NCBI GenBank assembly: GCA_965115995.1
Contig: OZ220472.1
Location: 930,001 to 994,000, forward strand
DNA from: Poriferisodalis sp026713105
Lineage (GTDB): Bacteria > Actinomycetota > Acidimicrobiia > Acidimicrobiales > Poriferisodalaceae
DNA length: 64,000 nt
Reading direction: 5' to 3'
Below, piece by piece: positions 34,310-43,070 of the stretch. Numbering within the stretch: position 1 is the stretch's first letter; every line of letters begins with the position of its first letter. The notes under the pieces are model-generated. The model was not told where the DNA came from, searched no databases, and saw only the letters and a list, made by a program, of their open reading frames with translations. The position numbers were made by a program, and so were the translations under genes.

Positions 34310-36499
34310 ATGACCACCGCTCAGACGCAGCTTCGCACCGGCGGCGGCATCACGGTCGCGCTGGAGGCCGCCACCGTCGACGGCGACGCCGAGATCGAGC
34401 ACCTCGTCGACCGGCTCGACGAGGCCCGGGGCGTGCTGCTGTCGTCGAGCTATGAGTATCCGGGTCGCTACACCCGCTGGGACATGGGCTTCACTGACCC
34501 GCCGCTGGCCATCACCAGCCGGGCCCAGGACGTATCGGTGAGCGCGCTGAACGAGCGGGGCACCGTGCTGCTGGAACCCGTCCACGAGATGTTGGCGGGC
34601 CTTGGCAGCACCGCCGGCATCGTCGATCTCGGGCTGGGTGACGGCGACGGCTTCGGCGATGTGGCCTGCCGCATCGAGCGGCCCGACAGGCGCTTCGAAG
34701 AAGAAGAGCGCAGCCGCCAGCCGTCAACGTTCACGGTGGTGCGCGCGCTAGTCGACCTGTTCTCCTGCGACGATCCCCACCTCGGGCTGTACGGGGCGTT
34801 CGGGTACGACCTCGCTTTCCAGTTCGAGCCGATCTCGCTGACATTGCCGCGTCCATCGGACCAGCGCGACCTCGTGCTCTACCTCCCCGACGACCTGCTG
34901 ATCGTCGATCACGAGGGCGGCATCGCGCAGCGCTTGCGGTATGACTTCGCCGTTAACGGCCGCAGCACCGCCGGGTTGGCGGGCGGCGGCACTCGCGTCC
35001 CCTACGAACCGGACTTCGAGATGGAGGCCCGCGGAGATCACGAACCGGGCGGCTATGCGGCTGGTGTTCGAGCGGCCCGCGACTACTTCGCCCGTGGCGA
35101 CCTGTTCGAAGTCGTCACGAGCCAGATGTTCTGCGAGCCCAGCATCGAGCCTCCCTCCGAGCTTTTCCGCCGGCTCAAGGAGCAGAACCCTGCGCCCTAC
35201 GGGTTCCTCATCAATCTGGGACAGGTGGGAACGTCAGGCGAATGGCTGGTCGGTGCGTCTCCGGAGATGTATGTCCGCGTCGAGGGCGAACGGGTCGAGA
35301 CCTGCCCGATCTCGGGCACCATCGCTCGGGGTCAAGACCCCATCGACGACGCATCACAGATCCTGGCGCTGCTCAACTCGTCGAAAGACGAGTCGGAGCT
35401 GACGATGTGCACCGACGTGGACCGCAACGACAAGAGCCGCATCTGCGTGCCGGGCTCAGTCAAGGTCATTGGCCGCCGCCAGATCGAGATGTACTCGCGT
35501 CTCATTCACACCGTCGATCACGTCGAAGGCCGACTGCGTCCGGGGTTCGACGCGCTGGATGCATTTCTCTCCCACACGTGGGCGGTGACGGTGACCGGCG
35601 CTCCGAAGACCGCAGCAATGATGTTCCTCGAGCAGCATGAGCGCACGGCCCGGGCTTGGTATGGAGGCGCTGTCGGGAAGGTGGGCTTCGACGGCAGCCT
35701 CAACACCGGTCTCACGCTGCGCACCATTCGGGTGGCTGACGGTCACGCGGAGGTTCGGGTGGGTGCCACGCTGCTGTGGGATTCCGTCCCCGAGGAAGAG
35801 GAATCTGAGACCGAGCTGAAAGCGTCGGCCTTTCTGGATGCGATCCGGCGACCTCGGTCTGCGCCCGACTCGGGCGCGGTCGTTTCGGGACCGAGCCGAA
35901 GGCGCATCTTGCTGGTCGATCACTTGGACTCGTTCGTCCACACGCTGGCGAACTACCTGCGCCAGACCGGCGCCACGGTGGTGACGCGCCGAGCCGGGTT
36001 CCCGATCGATGAAATCGACCCCGACGAGTTCGAACTCGTGGTGCTGTCGCCTGGCCCTGGCCGCCCCGACGACTTCGGCATCGGTCCGGTGGTCCGCGCA
36101 ACGATCGATGCCGGCTTGCCGCTCTTCGGCGTCTGCTTGGGCCTGCAGGGCATCGTGGAGTACTTCGGCGGCTCATTGGGCCAGCTGACCACGCCGATGC
36201 ACGGCAAGACTTCTGCCATTCGCGCGCTCGGCGGGCAGTTGCTCGACGGGCTGCCGAAGGAATTTCGGGCGGGCCGCTATCACTCGCTGTTCGCCCGTCG
36301 CAGCGAGGTGCCCGAGGAATTGGAAGTGACCGCAGTCAGCCTCGACGACGACATCGTCATGGCAGTCGAGCACCGCGAACTGCCGGTCGCAGCCGTGCAG
36401 TTTCACCCGGAGTCGATCATGTCGCTCGACGATGGGGTCGGGCTGGCGCTGGTTCGCAACGCAGTCGAACGGCTGGTGCCCGGGTGGAGAAGCGGATGA
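34310..36499 (+). CDS. trpEG: Fused anthranilate synthase, TrpE and TrpG domains
   Basis: A 729-residue single-chain anthranilate synthase. Residues 1-520 are the chorismate-binding TrpE part (FEVVTSQMF, PYGFLINLG, GASPEMYVRVEGERVETCPISGTIARG, DVDRNDKSRIC, HTVDHVEGRL, TVTGAPKTAAM). Residues 525-729 are the glutaminase (ILLVDHLDSFVHTLANYLR, nucleophile Cys near 609 in FGVCLGLQG, VQFHPESIMS). Fused TrpE-TrpG proteins of this length are known from rhizobia and some actinobacteria. It starts the trp cluster and is coupled to ygfZ by an ATGA overlap. Confidence 0.94.
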   Translation: MTTAQTQLRTGGGITVALEAATVDGDAEIEHLVDRLDEARGVLLSSSYEYPGRYTRWDMGFTDPPLAITSRAQDVSVSALNERGTVLLEPVHEMLAGLGSTAGIVDLGLGDGDGFGDVACRIERPDRRFEEEERSRQPSTFTVVRALVDLFSCDDPHLGLYGAFGYDLAFQFEPISLTLPRPSDQRDLVLYLPDDLLIVDHEGGIAQRLRYDFAVNGRSTAGLAGGGTRVPYEPDFEMEARGDHEPGGYAAGVRAARDYFARGDLFEVVTSQMFCEPSIEPPSELFRRLKEQNPAPYGFLINLGQVGTSGEWLVGASPEMYVRVEGERVETCPISGTIARGQDPIDDASQILALLNSSKDESELTMCTDVDRNDKSRICVPGSVKVIGRRQIEMYSRLIHTVDHVEGRLRPGFDALDAFLSHTWAVTVTGAPKTAAMMFLEQHERTARAWYGGAVGKVGFDGSLNTGLTLRTIRVADGHAEVRVGATLLWDSVPEEEESETELKASAFLDAIRRPRSAPDSGAVVSGPSRRRILLVDHLDSFVHTLANYLRQTGATVVTRRAGFPIDEIDPDEFELVVLSPGPGRPDDFGIGPVVRATIDAGLPLFGVCLGLQGIVEYFGGSLGQLTTPMHGKTSAIRALGGQLLDGLPKEFRAGRYHSLFARRSEVPEELEVTAVSLDDDIVMAVEHRELPVAAVQFHPESIMSLDDGVGLALVRNAVERLVPGWRSG

Positions 36500-37377
36500 G
36501 CTCGAGAACAGGTCTGGACCGGCTGGTCGTCGCGACTGTCCCGCGCGATGTCGTCATCGTCAACGGTCCCGAGGCCGAGCTGTACCTCCAGGGCCAGATC
36601 TCCGCCGATGTTGCGGCGCTGGAACCGGATGAGAGCGCCCTGTCTTTCCTGCTGGAGCCGCGCGGTCGCATCGAAGCACTCTTTGTCATCAGCCGTACCA
36701 GCCCAGACACGTTCGTCGCCGACACCGAACCTGGCTTCGGCGAAGAAATGACCACGTCGCTGGCCCGCTTCAAGCTGCGCACGAAGGTCGAGTTCTCCCC
36801 GCAGCAGTGGACGATGCACGCAGTGCGCGGCCCTCAAGCGGCCTCGGAACCGACGACCCGGGCAGCGGCAACCAGTCCCGCCAATGCGCCCGAGCACGTG
36901 GTGCGCCCGACGCTGTGGCCCCGCACCAGTGGCTACGACATGCTGGTGAGTCCCGGCGGCATCGTTTCCCAAACCGGCAGTGCCCAGCAGATTCTGACGG
37001 AGGAGTTCGAGGCGCTGCGCATGGCCTACGGCCTGCCTGCGATGGGCTCGGAGATCCAACCGGGCGACATTCCGAACGAGACCGGACTTGTCGAGCGGGC
37101 GGCGTCGTTCACCAAGGGCTGCTACCGCGGCCAGGAACTGGTGGAACGGATCGACTCACGAACGGGCGGGCGTCGCAGCATCTGCCGGCTCCGGGCGGGT
37201 GTGCCGCTGGCGCCCGGCGACGAACTGCACGATGGCGCCGGCGCCGCAGTCGCCACGGTGCTGAGCGCAGCAGCGCTCGACGATGCAGTAGTGGGCTTCG
37301 CCCTGGCACGCCGGGATGCGGCCGCGGGGGCGTTCACCTCGGCAGCCCAACCTGTCGAACTCGCCGACTTGTTCTGA
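36496..37377 (+). CDS. ygfZ: YgfZ/GcvT-like folate-binding protein
   Basis: A 293-residue COG0354 protein that helps assemble or repair iron-sulfur clusters using folate. The diagnostic KGCYRGQELVERI motif is at about 214-226; RGRIEALFVI and YGLPAMGSEIQPGDIPNETGL are also typical. The ATG at 36496 overlaps the trpEG stop; a GTG at 36484 is an alternative. Its place inside a tryptophan operon has no evident biochemical reason. Confidence 0.9.
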   Translation: MSSRTGLDRLVVATVPRDVVIVNGPEAELYLQGQISADVAALEPDESALSFLLEPRGRIEALFVISRTSPDTFVADTEPGFGEEMTTSLARFKLRTKVEFSPQQWTMHAVRGPQAASEPTTRAAATSPANAPEHVVRPTLWPRTSGYDMLVSPGGIVSQTGSAQQILTEEFEALRMAYGLPAMGSEIQPGDIPNETGLVERAASFTKGCYRGQELVERIDSRTGGRRSICRLRAGVPLAPGDELHDGAGAAVATVLSAAALDDAVVGFALARRDAAAGAFTSAAQPVELADLF

Positions 37378-37493
37378 AGGGCTCGTGCGGCCGGGGTCAC
37401 CTCACGAGGACTCGTCATTGGCCCCGCTGCGAAGCCCTCACCGGTACGCTCGCAGGCTGTCGTTGACGCAACCGGATTGCAGGGAGCACTGAT

Positions 37494-37808
37494 ATGTCCA
37501 AGACCGCACTGCTGGCCAAGCTGACCGCACAGCCAGGCAAGCGCGACGAGCTGCTCGCTGTGATCGCAGACATCGGCATGAGCAATGTCGCGGGAGAGCC
37601 CGGCACCGAGGTCTATGCCGCGCACAAAGACCAGAACGACGACGACGTCGTGTGGTTCTACGAGCTGTACAGCGATCAGGCTTCGCTCGAATCCCACGGC
37701 GGCTCCGAGGGAATGAAGGTCTTCGGACGGGCGATTCGCGACTACATGGCCGGACGGCCTGAGCTCTTCATGTTGGACCCAGTCGCCGCCAAGGGCGTCG
37801 ACTTCTGA
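37494..37808 (+). CDS. Antibiotic biosynthesis monooxygenase (ABM) domain protein
   Basis: A 104-residue ferredoxin-like alpha/beta protein (KTALLAKLTAQPGKRDELLAVIAD, GTEVYAAHKDQNDDDVVWFYELYSDQASLESH). The ABM family includes quinol monooxygenases such as YgiN and dimeric alpha+beta barrel proteins. There is an SD, AGGGAG, upstream. Cofactor-free oxygenation or quinone handling is possible; the substrate is unknown. It lies between ygfZ and trpF. Confidence 0.83.
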   Translation: MSKTALLAKLTAQPGKRDELLAVIADIGMSNVAGEPGTEVYAAHKDQNDDDVVWFYELYSDQASLESHGGSEGMKVFGRAIRDYMAGRPELFMLDPVAAKGVDF

Positions 37809-37884
37809 CCTCGACCCGACGTCGGGGTACCCGTTGACCAAGAGCCCGTATCGGCGAGAGGTCCCCTGAGGTGCCAGCAGTGAC

Positions 37885-38559
37885 ATGTTCGTAAAGATCT
37901 GTGGTGTCACCAACGAAGAGGATGCGCTCGTCGCTGTCGGCATGGGTGCCGATGCGATCGGCTTCAACTTCGTGCCCGGATCGCCACGGCAGATCTCGCC
38001 GCGGCTGGCGCGCGACATCATTCGCCGGCTGCCGGGCGGCATCGTCACAGTTGGCGTCTTTCGCAACGAGCTGCCCGAGCGCGTGGTGCAGATCATGGAC
38101 GGAGCCGGCTTGCGACTGGCCCAATTGCACGGCAACGAGACGGCGGCCGACAGCCGCTGGGTCGCCGAGCGGGTGCCTGGGCTCATCAAGGCTTTCGTCG
38201 CAGGCGATCCCAATGTCGAGCGAGTGCGTGACTACGGCGCTTCGGTGCTGATGCTGGACAGCTCCGAGCCTGGCAGCGGGCGAGTCTTCGACTGGCGACA
38301 GCTGGAAGGCCGAGATCGCGGCATGAGATTGCTGCTCGCGGGCGGGCTGCGCGCCTCCAATGTGGCACAGGCGATCGAGATTGTGCGGCCCTGGGGCGTG
38401 GACGTGGCATCAGGAGTCGAATCCGAATCCGGCCGCAAGGACGTGCTCGCTATGCGTGAGTTCATTGCGAAGGCGCAGGACGCTGGGGCTCTCTACGAAG
38501 ATGCCGAAGAGTCGGAGGCGCCGGGCCCTGAGGCGCCGTACGACTGGCGCGACGACTGA
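37885..38559 (+). CDS. trpF: Phosphoribosylanthranilate isomerase TrpF
   Basis: A 224-residue TIM-barrel isomerase of tryptophan synthesis. It shows VKICGVTNEEDALVAVGMGADAIGFNF with catalytic Cys, SPRQISP, VGVFRNE, LAQLHGNE, VLMLDSSEPGSGRVFDW with catalytic Asp, LLAGGLRASNV and VDVASGVESESGRKD. A ~15-residue acidic tail follows. trpB starts 12 bases downstream. Confidence 0.95.
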   Translation: MFVKICGVTNEEDALVAVGMGADAIGFNFVPGSPRQISPRLARDIIRRLPGGIVTVGVFRNELPERVVQIMDGAGLRLAQLHGNETAADSRWVAERVPGLIKAFVAGDPNVERVRDYGASVLMLDSSEPGSGRVFDWRQLEGRDRGMRLLLAGGLRASNVAQAIEIVRPWGVDVASGVESESGRKDVLAMREFIAKAQDAGALYEDAEESEAPGPEAPYDWRDD

Positions 38560-38571
38560 GCGAGGGACGAC

Positions 38572-39816
38572 ATGGCTGCAGCAACTGACGAGCCCACGCC
38601 GGGTTTGAGGTCGGTCATGGGCGAGCCCACGACGGGTTTGAGGTCGGTCATGGGTGAACCCACGACCGATGGCCGTTTCGGCGAGTTCGGCGGCCGATTT
38701 GTGCCCGAGACGTTGGTCGCTGCCTGCGAGGAGCTTGAGGCGGCGTTTCGCGAGGCCTGGGCTGATGCGGCGTTCGTGGCCGAATTCGAGACCACGCTGC
38801 GCGACTACGGGGGACGACCTTCGCCATTGACCGAGTGCCGGAACTTGTCACGCCAGCTCGGGGTGCGCCTGCTGGCGAAGCGGGAAGACCTCAACCACAC
38901 CGGCTCGCACAAGATCAACAACGTCATCGGGCAGGCGTTGCTCGCTCAGCGCATGGGCAAGACGCGGCTGGTAGCCGAGACGGGTGCCGGTCAGCACGGC
39001 GTCGCGACGGCGACTGCGGCTGCATTGCTGGGGATGGAGTGCAAGGTCTACATGGGGGCCGTCGACGTCGACCGGCAGGCCCTGAACGTGTTCCGCATGC
39101 AGTTGCTCGGATCCGAGGTGGAGTCGGTTCAATCTGGCAGCCGCACCCTCAAGGACGCCGTGAACGAGGCGTTGCGTGATTGGGTGGCCACCGTCGAGCA
39201 CACGCATTACTGCCTGGGCTCGGTGATGGGGCCCCACCCCTACCCGTGGATGGTGCGCACCTTCCATCACATCCTCGGCGACGAGGCCGCTGCGCAGTGC
39301 AAAGACCTGACCGGCGGTGACCCTGACGTGGTGGTCGCGTGCGTGGGCGGGGGTAGCAACGCCGCTGGGATCTTCTCGGGCTTCGCCGACGGCGACGCCC
39401 GGCTCGTCGGCGTCGAGCCCGCCGGTGGTGCCGCCGTCGGGCGCGGTGTGCCTGGCGTGGTGCACGGCATGACCAGCTACCTCATGCAGGATGAGGTGGG
39501 CCAGGTGATGGAGGCAGAGTCCATCTCGGCAGGCCTGGACTATCCCGGAGTCGGACCTGAGCACGCGTACCTCGCGGCCATCGGCCGTGCCGAGTATCCA
39601 AGCGTGACCGACGACGAGGTGGTCGAAGCGTTCACGCTGATGAGCCGGGCTGAAGGCATCATCCCGGCGTTGGAGTGCGCGCACGCCCTCGCTTGGATCG
39701 TGCGTGCAGCGCCGCAGATGCAGGGACAGACCGTGCTCATGAACCTCTCAGGCCGCGGCGATAAGGACGTCGACCAGATGATGGACGTGCTCGGCATGCA
39801 GGGAACCGTCTCGTGA
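38572..39816 (+). CDS. trpB: Tryptophan synthase beta subunit TrpB
   Basis: Up to 414 residues; condenses indole with serine. It shows FGGRFVPETL, PLTECRNL, KREDLNHTGSHKINN with PLP Lys (residue 114 from this start), GAGQHGVATAT, VVACVGGGSNAAG and LSGRGDKDVDQM. The first 26 residues come from a 33-bp tandem repeat that provides three in-frame ATGs (38572, 38617, 38650), each followed by GEPT-type residues or preceded by GAGG. Homology needs only the ATG at 38650 (388 residues), so any of the three may be used. Confidence 0.95.
   Translation: MAAATDEPTPGLRSVMGEPTTGLRSVMGEPTTDGRFGEFGGRFVPETLVAACEELEAAFREAWADAAFVAEFETTLRDYGGRPSPLTECRNLSRQLGVRLLAKREDLNHTGSHKINNVIGQALLAQRMGKTRLVAETGAGQHGVATATAAALLGMECKVYMGAVDVDRQALNVFRMQLLGSEVESVQSGSRTLKDAVNEALRDWVATVEHTHYCLGSVMGPHPYPWMVRTFHHILGDEAAAQCKDLTGGDPDVVVACVGGGSNAAGIFSGFADGDARLVGVEPAGGAAVGRGVPGVVHGMTSYLMQDEVGQVMEAESISAGLDYPGVGPEHAYLAAIGRAEYPSVTDDEVVEAFTLMSRAEGIIPALECAHALAWIVRAAPQMQGQTVLMNLSGRGDKDVDQMMDVLGMQGTVS
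38590..38667 (+). repeat. 33-bp tandem repeat covering the trpB start region
   Basis: Two full units (38590-38622 and 38623-38655) and a 12-bp partial third (38656-38667). The unit encodes EPT(P/T)GLRSVMG, carries GAGGTCGGTC before its ATG, and keeps the reading frame (11 codons). The two full copies differ at two positions, so the duplication is recent. Confidence 0.85.
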
Positions 39817-40619
39817 GCGGGGCAACCGGCAGCTCGCAGGCCCCATCATTCGGCACGCTCGAGACCTGGCTGCGGGCTCGGCGCGACAGTGGCGCGAAGC
39901 TGCTCATTCCCTACGTCACGGGCGGCTACGAGGGCTGGCAGCGTGCCGTGGAAGCGGCGGCAGCCGCCGGCGCCGACGCCATCGAGATCGGCATTCCCTT
40001 CTCGGACCCGGTCATCGACGGACCGGTCATCCAGCAAGCCTCCACCGCAGCGCTGGACGAGGGCGCAACGCCGGCATCGGTGCTGGAAGAGGCGCGGGAG
40101 CTCGACACCGGCGTACCTCACGCAGTGATGACGTACTACAACATCTGCCACCACCAGGGCCACGAGCGGTTCGCCGCCGCGCTGGTCGAGGCGGGGGTGT
40201 CGGGGGCGATCCTGCCCGACCTGCCGTACATCGAGGCTGGGCCGTGGCTCGACGATGCCGCCGAGGCCGGCATCGAGGCGATCCTGCTGGCAGCACCCAC
40301 CACGCCCGAGCACCGGCTTGGCGAATTGTGCGGCGCGTCTCGGGGGTTCGTCTATGCAGTCGGCCTGCTCGGCGTGACCGGCGAGCGTGCATCGCTCGCC
40401 CGCACGGCCACCGAGATTGCCGCACGCTGCCTGGCCGTCACCGATCGGCCGGTGCTCACCGGCGTCGGCATCGGCTCGCCGTCTCAAGCCGTTGAGGCCT
40501 GCGAGGTGTCCGATGGCGCCATCATCGGTTCCACCGTCGTCCGGACGCTGATGTCCGACGGTCCCGAGGCGGTCGGCGAGCTCGTGGCCTCGTACCGGAC
40601 GGCGCTCGATCGCGGCTGA
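39813..40619 (+). CDS. trpA: Tryptophan synthase alpha subunit TrpA
   Basis: A 268-residue TIM barrel cleaving indole-3-glycerol phosphate. It shows LIPYVTGGYEG, ADAIEIGIPFSDPVIDGPVIQQA with catalytic Glu, ILPDLPYIEA with catalytic Asp, FVYAVGLLGVTGER and VLTGVGIGSPSQA. The GTG start overlaps the trpB stop as GTGA. Last recognisable trp gene; trpC and trpD are not in the window. Confidence 0.95.
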   Translation: MSGATGSSQAPSFGTLETWLRARRDSGAKLLIPYVTGGYEGWQRAVEAAAAAGADAIEIGIPFSDPVIDGPVIQQASTAALDEGATPASVLEEARELDTGVPHAVMTYYNICHHQGHERFAAALVEAGVSGAILPDLPYIEAGPWLDDAAEAGIEAILLAAPTTPEHRLGELCGASRGFVYAVGLLGVTGERASLARTATEIAARCLAVTDRPVLTGVGIGSPSQAVEACEVSDGAIIGSTVVRTLMSDGPEAVGELVASYRTALDRG

Positions 40620-40622
40620 GCG

Positions 40623-41036
40623 GTGAGGGCGGTCGAACCTGACGCTGTTTCACCGGCACCTTGCGGTGACGCGCCGACGGATTCGCCCGAGTTCGATCCC
40701 GACTGCGAACTGTGCGAGGCGGCACGCTTCACGCATTGGTACTTCGAGGATGAGCTGTGCTGGGTGGCCGACTGCGAGGTGTGCGCAACGCCGATGGTGG
40801 TCTGGAAGCGGCACGGAACCGAACCGCCCGCCCCGGAGTTGGATGCGATGCTGGCCCGCTTGATCGATGCAGGCGAGCAGCGTTTCGGACCCAACGGCGG
40901 AAGGGTGGACCAGGTGATGCGCCAGATACCCGACCATTTCCATGCCCACTACCGCGACGCCGACTGGATGTCGCGCCGCTGGAACGAGCCGCCGAGCCGC
41001 TACACCGGCGTCGGCACCGACCGGGTGACCCAATGA
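40623..41036 (+). CDS. Small Cys-rich protein, possibly HIT-like
   Basis: A 137-residue protein. It shows CELCEAARFTHWYFEDELCWVADCEVC, two CxxC pairs that could bind zinc, then PMVVWKRHGTEP, the strand and loop seen in histidine-triad (HIT) proteins, and a late IPDHFHAHYRDADWMSRRW where HIT proteins have their active His triad. The triad H-x-H-x-H is incomplete (HFHAHY), so nucleotide hydrolase activity is uncertain. GTG start just after trpA; coupled to the cytochrome by ATGA. Confidence 0.65.
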   Translation: MRAVEPDAVSPAPCGDAPTDSPEFDPDCELCEAARFTHWYFEDELCWVADCEVCATPMVVWKRHGTEPPAPELDAMLARLIDAGEQRFGPNGGRVDQVMRQIPDHFHAHYRDADWMSRRWNEPPSRYTGVGTDRVTQ

Positions 41037-41509
41037 ACTTCCCGCGTCGCTCCACTCCGACAGATCTTGCGCAGTCCTCACAAATCCCCCGAGACTCTCG
41101 TCGCTGCGGGCCACCTGGGAACATTGCCAACCCACGACTCGTGGGCTCGGTGGCGCAGTTCTTCGCCGCAGCGGGCATCGTGCTCGTCCTCGCCGCCGGG
41201 CTCGCTGCCTGCGGTTCTGCAGACGCAACAGAGGCCGATCTCGACCGGCTGGAGCTGGCGTTCGCCAGTGCTGATGTGGCGCTCGGGAGCGAAGTCTTCG
41301 GCGACAGCTGCTCGGTGTGCCACGGCAGCGACGGCAGTGGCGGCGTCGGCGCAGCGCTCGGCGGAGTCGACGAGCGTCTCAGCGTTCGGAGCCATCTGTC
41401 GGTCGTGTGGACGGGCCGAGGATCGATGCCCCCATTTGGCGGCATCCTCACCGACGCAGAAATCGCCGCCGTAGTCGCCTACCAGCGGAGCACATTCGGA
41501 GACGAGTGA
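41033..41509 (+). CDS. Lipoprotein c-type cytochrome
   Basis: A 158-residue exported monoheme cytochrome c. The N-terminal ~48 residues are a long basic leader followed by a hydrophobic stretch ending in a lipobox (GLAAC), so the protein is probably lipid-anchored outside the membrane. The haem site is CSVCHG and the distal Met lies in SMPPFGG. The C-terminal helix LTDAEIAAVVAYQRS is typical of class I cytochromes. The ATG overlaps the previous stop. Electron partner unknown. Confidence 0.83.
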   Translation: MNFPRRSTPTDLAQSSQIPRDSRRCGPPGNIANPRLVGSVAQFFAAAGIVLVLAAGLAACGSADATEADLDRLELAFASADVALGSEVFGDSCSVCHGSDGSGGVGAALGGVDERLSVRSHLSVVWTGRGSMPPFGGILTDAEIAAVVAYQRSTFGDE

Positions 41510-41583
41510 GCATCGGTTCGCCCGCCATCTGCCGCGGCCCGATGAGCTCAACCGGCGTCCGGCCCCTCGATGCTGCCGGGCGG

Positions 41584-41589
41584 TAACTT
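41584..41589 (+). promoter_or_regulatory. Putative leaderless -10 (TAACTT) of the FabZ-like gene
   Basis: TAACTT, 7-nt spacer to GTG 41597; the in-frame ATG at 41570 would start before it. Confidence 0.5.
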
Positions 41590-41596
41590 CGCCCCC

Positions 41597-42067
41597 GTGA
41601 GCGACCCAGCACCTGAATCGCCGAGCGACACTGATTTGCCTCGACCCGACGAGCTGCTGCCGCACCGGGCGCCGTTCCTGTTCGTCGATGAGATCGTGGA
41701 ACTTGAGTCAGGCGAGCGCTGCGTCGCGCTGTGGCACCTCAGCGGCGACGAGAACTTCTTTGCTGGTCACTTCCCGGGCCGACCAACGCTGCCCGGTGTC
41801 CTCATGGTTGAAGCGATTGCGCAAACAGCCGGTCTCGCGGCAGCTTCGGCATCGTCGCTGGAAGGCAAGCTGGCGCTCTTCGGCGGTATCGACAAGGCCC
41901 GTTTCCGACGTCAGGTCGCCCCGGGCGACACGCTGCGCCTCGAGGCCACGATCCACCGGTTGTCGCCACGGGCAGGGCGGGCATCGGGTACGGCGAGCGT
42001 CGACGGCCAGGTGGCCTGCGAAGCCTCGATGATCTTTCTCATGACCGACGCAGACGCCTTGGACTGA
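41597..42067 (+). CDS. FabZ-like 3-hydroxyacyl-ACP dehydratase
   Basis: A 156-residue hotdog dehydratase. LLPHRAPFLFVDEI, NFFAGHFPGRPTLPGVLMVEAIAQTAGL (catalytic His in GHFPGRP, Glu in MVEA) and FRRQVAPGDTLRLEA are the FabZ signature blocks. It dehydrates 3-hydroxyacyl-ACP in fatty acid synthesis. No other fab gene is near, so a dedicated lipid or polyketide role is equally possible. Confidence 0.85.
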   Translation: MSDPAPESPSDTDLPRPDELLPHRAPFLFVDEIVELESGERCVALWHLSGDENFFAGHFPGRPTLPGVLMVEAIAQTAGLAAASASSLEGKLALFGGIDKARFRRQVAPGDTLRLEATIHRLSPRAGRASGTASVDGQVACEASMIFLMTDADALD

Positions 42068-42140
42068 GCTGATTCAGCGCCATGCCCGCACGCTCCCAAA
42101 GCGTCGTCGGGACATACGCAACCGCGTACTGCGGCTGCCG

Positions 42141-42935
42141 TCAGCGGAGGTGTGTGGGGCGAGGGTCGGCGAGGCGGCCTAGGGGCGACTGGGCTCGCAG
42201 GCCGCCGTCTACCACGATGGCTTCGCCGGAGACGAATGACGACTCGTCGCTGGCCAGCCAAGTCGCGACGCTGGCGATCTCGTCGGGATGGCCGAGGCGG
42301 CGCAGTGCGTGCGCTGCCAGGTTTCGTTCGAGCGCAGCTGGGTCCTGCATCATCCGCTGCACCGGGGGAGTCTCGATGGTGCCTGGGCAGATGGCATTGA
42401 CGCGAACGCCGTCGGGGGCGTGATCGGTGGACAGCGCTCGCGTCAGGTTGATGACCGCTGCCTTAGACGCCGCGTACACCACTGATCCGCCGTCGCCGTG
42501 CAGGCCGCTGATTGACGCCGTATTGATGATCGAGCCGCCGCCGCGGGCCTCCATTGCGGGCACGGCGTACTTGGCGCCCAAATAGACCGACCGGACATTC
42601 ACGTTCATCACGAGATCCCAGTCACGAGGCTGCAGCTCCACCGCGGTGCCTGGACGGATCGTGCCTGCATTGCTGTACAGCACGTCGAGACCGCCCCAGC
42701 GGTCCACGGCCGCGGCAACCATCGCCTCGACGTCGTCAGGCTCCGCGACATTGGCGCCGAAGCCGTGCGCTTCGCCGCCGTCCCCCATGATGGCTTGTGC
42801 GACCGTCTCGGCTCGCTCTCGGCGGATATCCACGACGAGCACCGACGCACCTTCGGCAGCAAAGCGCTTCGAGCTGGCCTCGCCGATGCCTGATGCACCG
42901 CCGGTGACGATGGCGATCTTGTTCTCCAGCAGCAT
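42141..42935 (-). CDS. Short-chain dehydrogenase/reductase (SDR)
   Basis: A 264-residue classical SDR. Cofactor motif TGGASGIGEA (12-21) with VVDIRR suggests NAD(H). NAG is present in LYSNAGTIRP, the catalytic Ser lies in NTASISGLHG, and YxxxK is YAASK. The C-terminal SGEAIVVDGGLRAQSP is standard. The ATG is preceded by GGAAGGGG. Substrate unknown; no biosynthetic context. Confidence 0.9.
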   Translation of the reverse strand: MLLENKIAIVTGGASGIGEASSKRFAAEGASVLVVDIRRERAETVAQAIMGDGGEAHGFGANVAEPDDVEAMVAAAVDRWGGLDVLYSNAGTIRPGTAVELQPRDWDLVMNVNVRSVYLGAKYAVPAMEARGGGSIINTASISGLHGDGGSVVYAASKAAVINLTRALSTDHAPDGVRVNAICPGTIETPPVQRMMQDPAALERNLAAHALRRLGHPDEIASVATWLASDESSFVSGEAIVVDGGLRAQSPLGRLADPRPTHLR

Positions 42936-43070
42936 GGGATCCCCTTCCGAGAGCCGCGTCGCTCACCGCGGACACTAGGAGGCTGAGCTGGGCCCCGTCT
43001 CGCCAACATGGCTACGTTGTGGCGGCCGATCGGGATCAATCCGATGCGGGCCGAAGCAGGGGAGGGCTCG

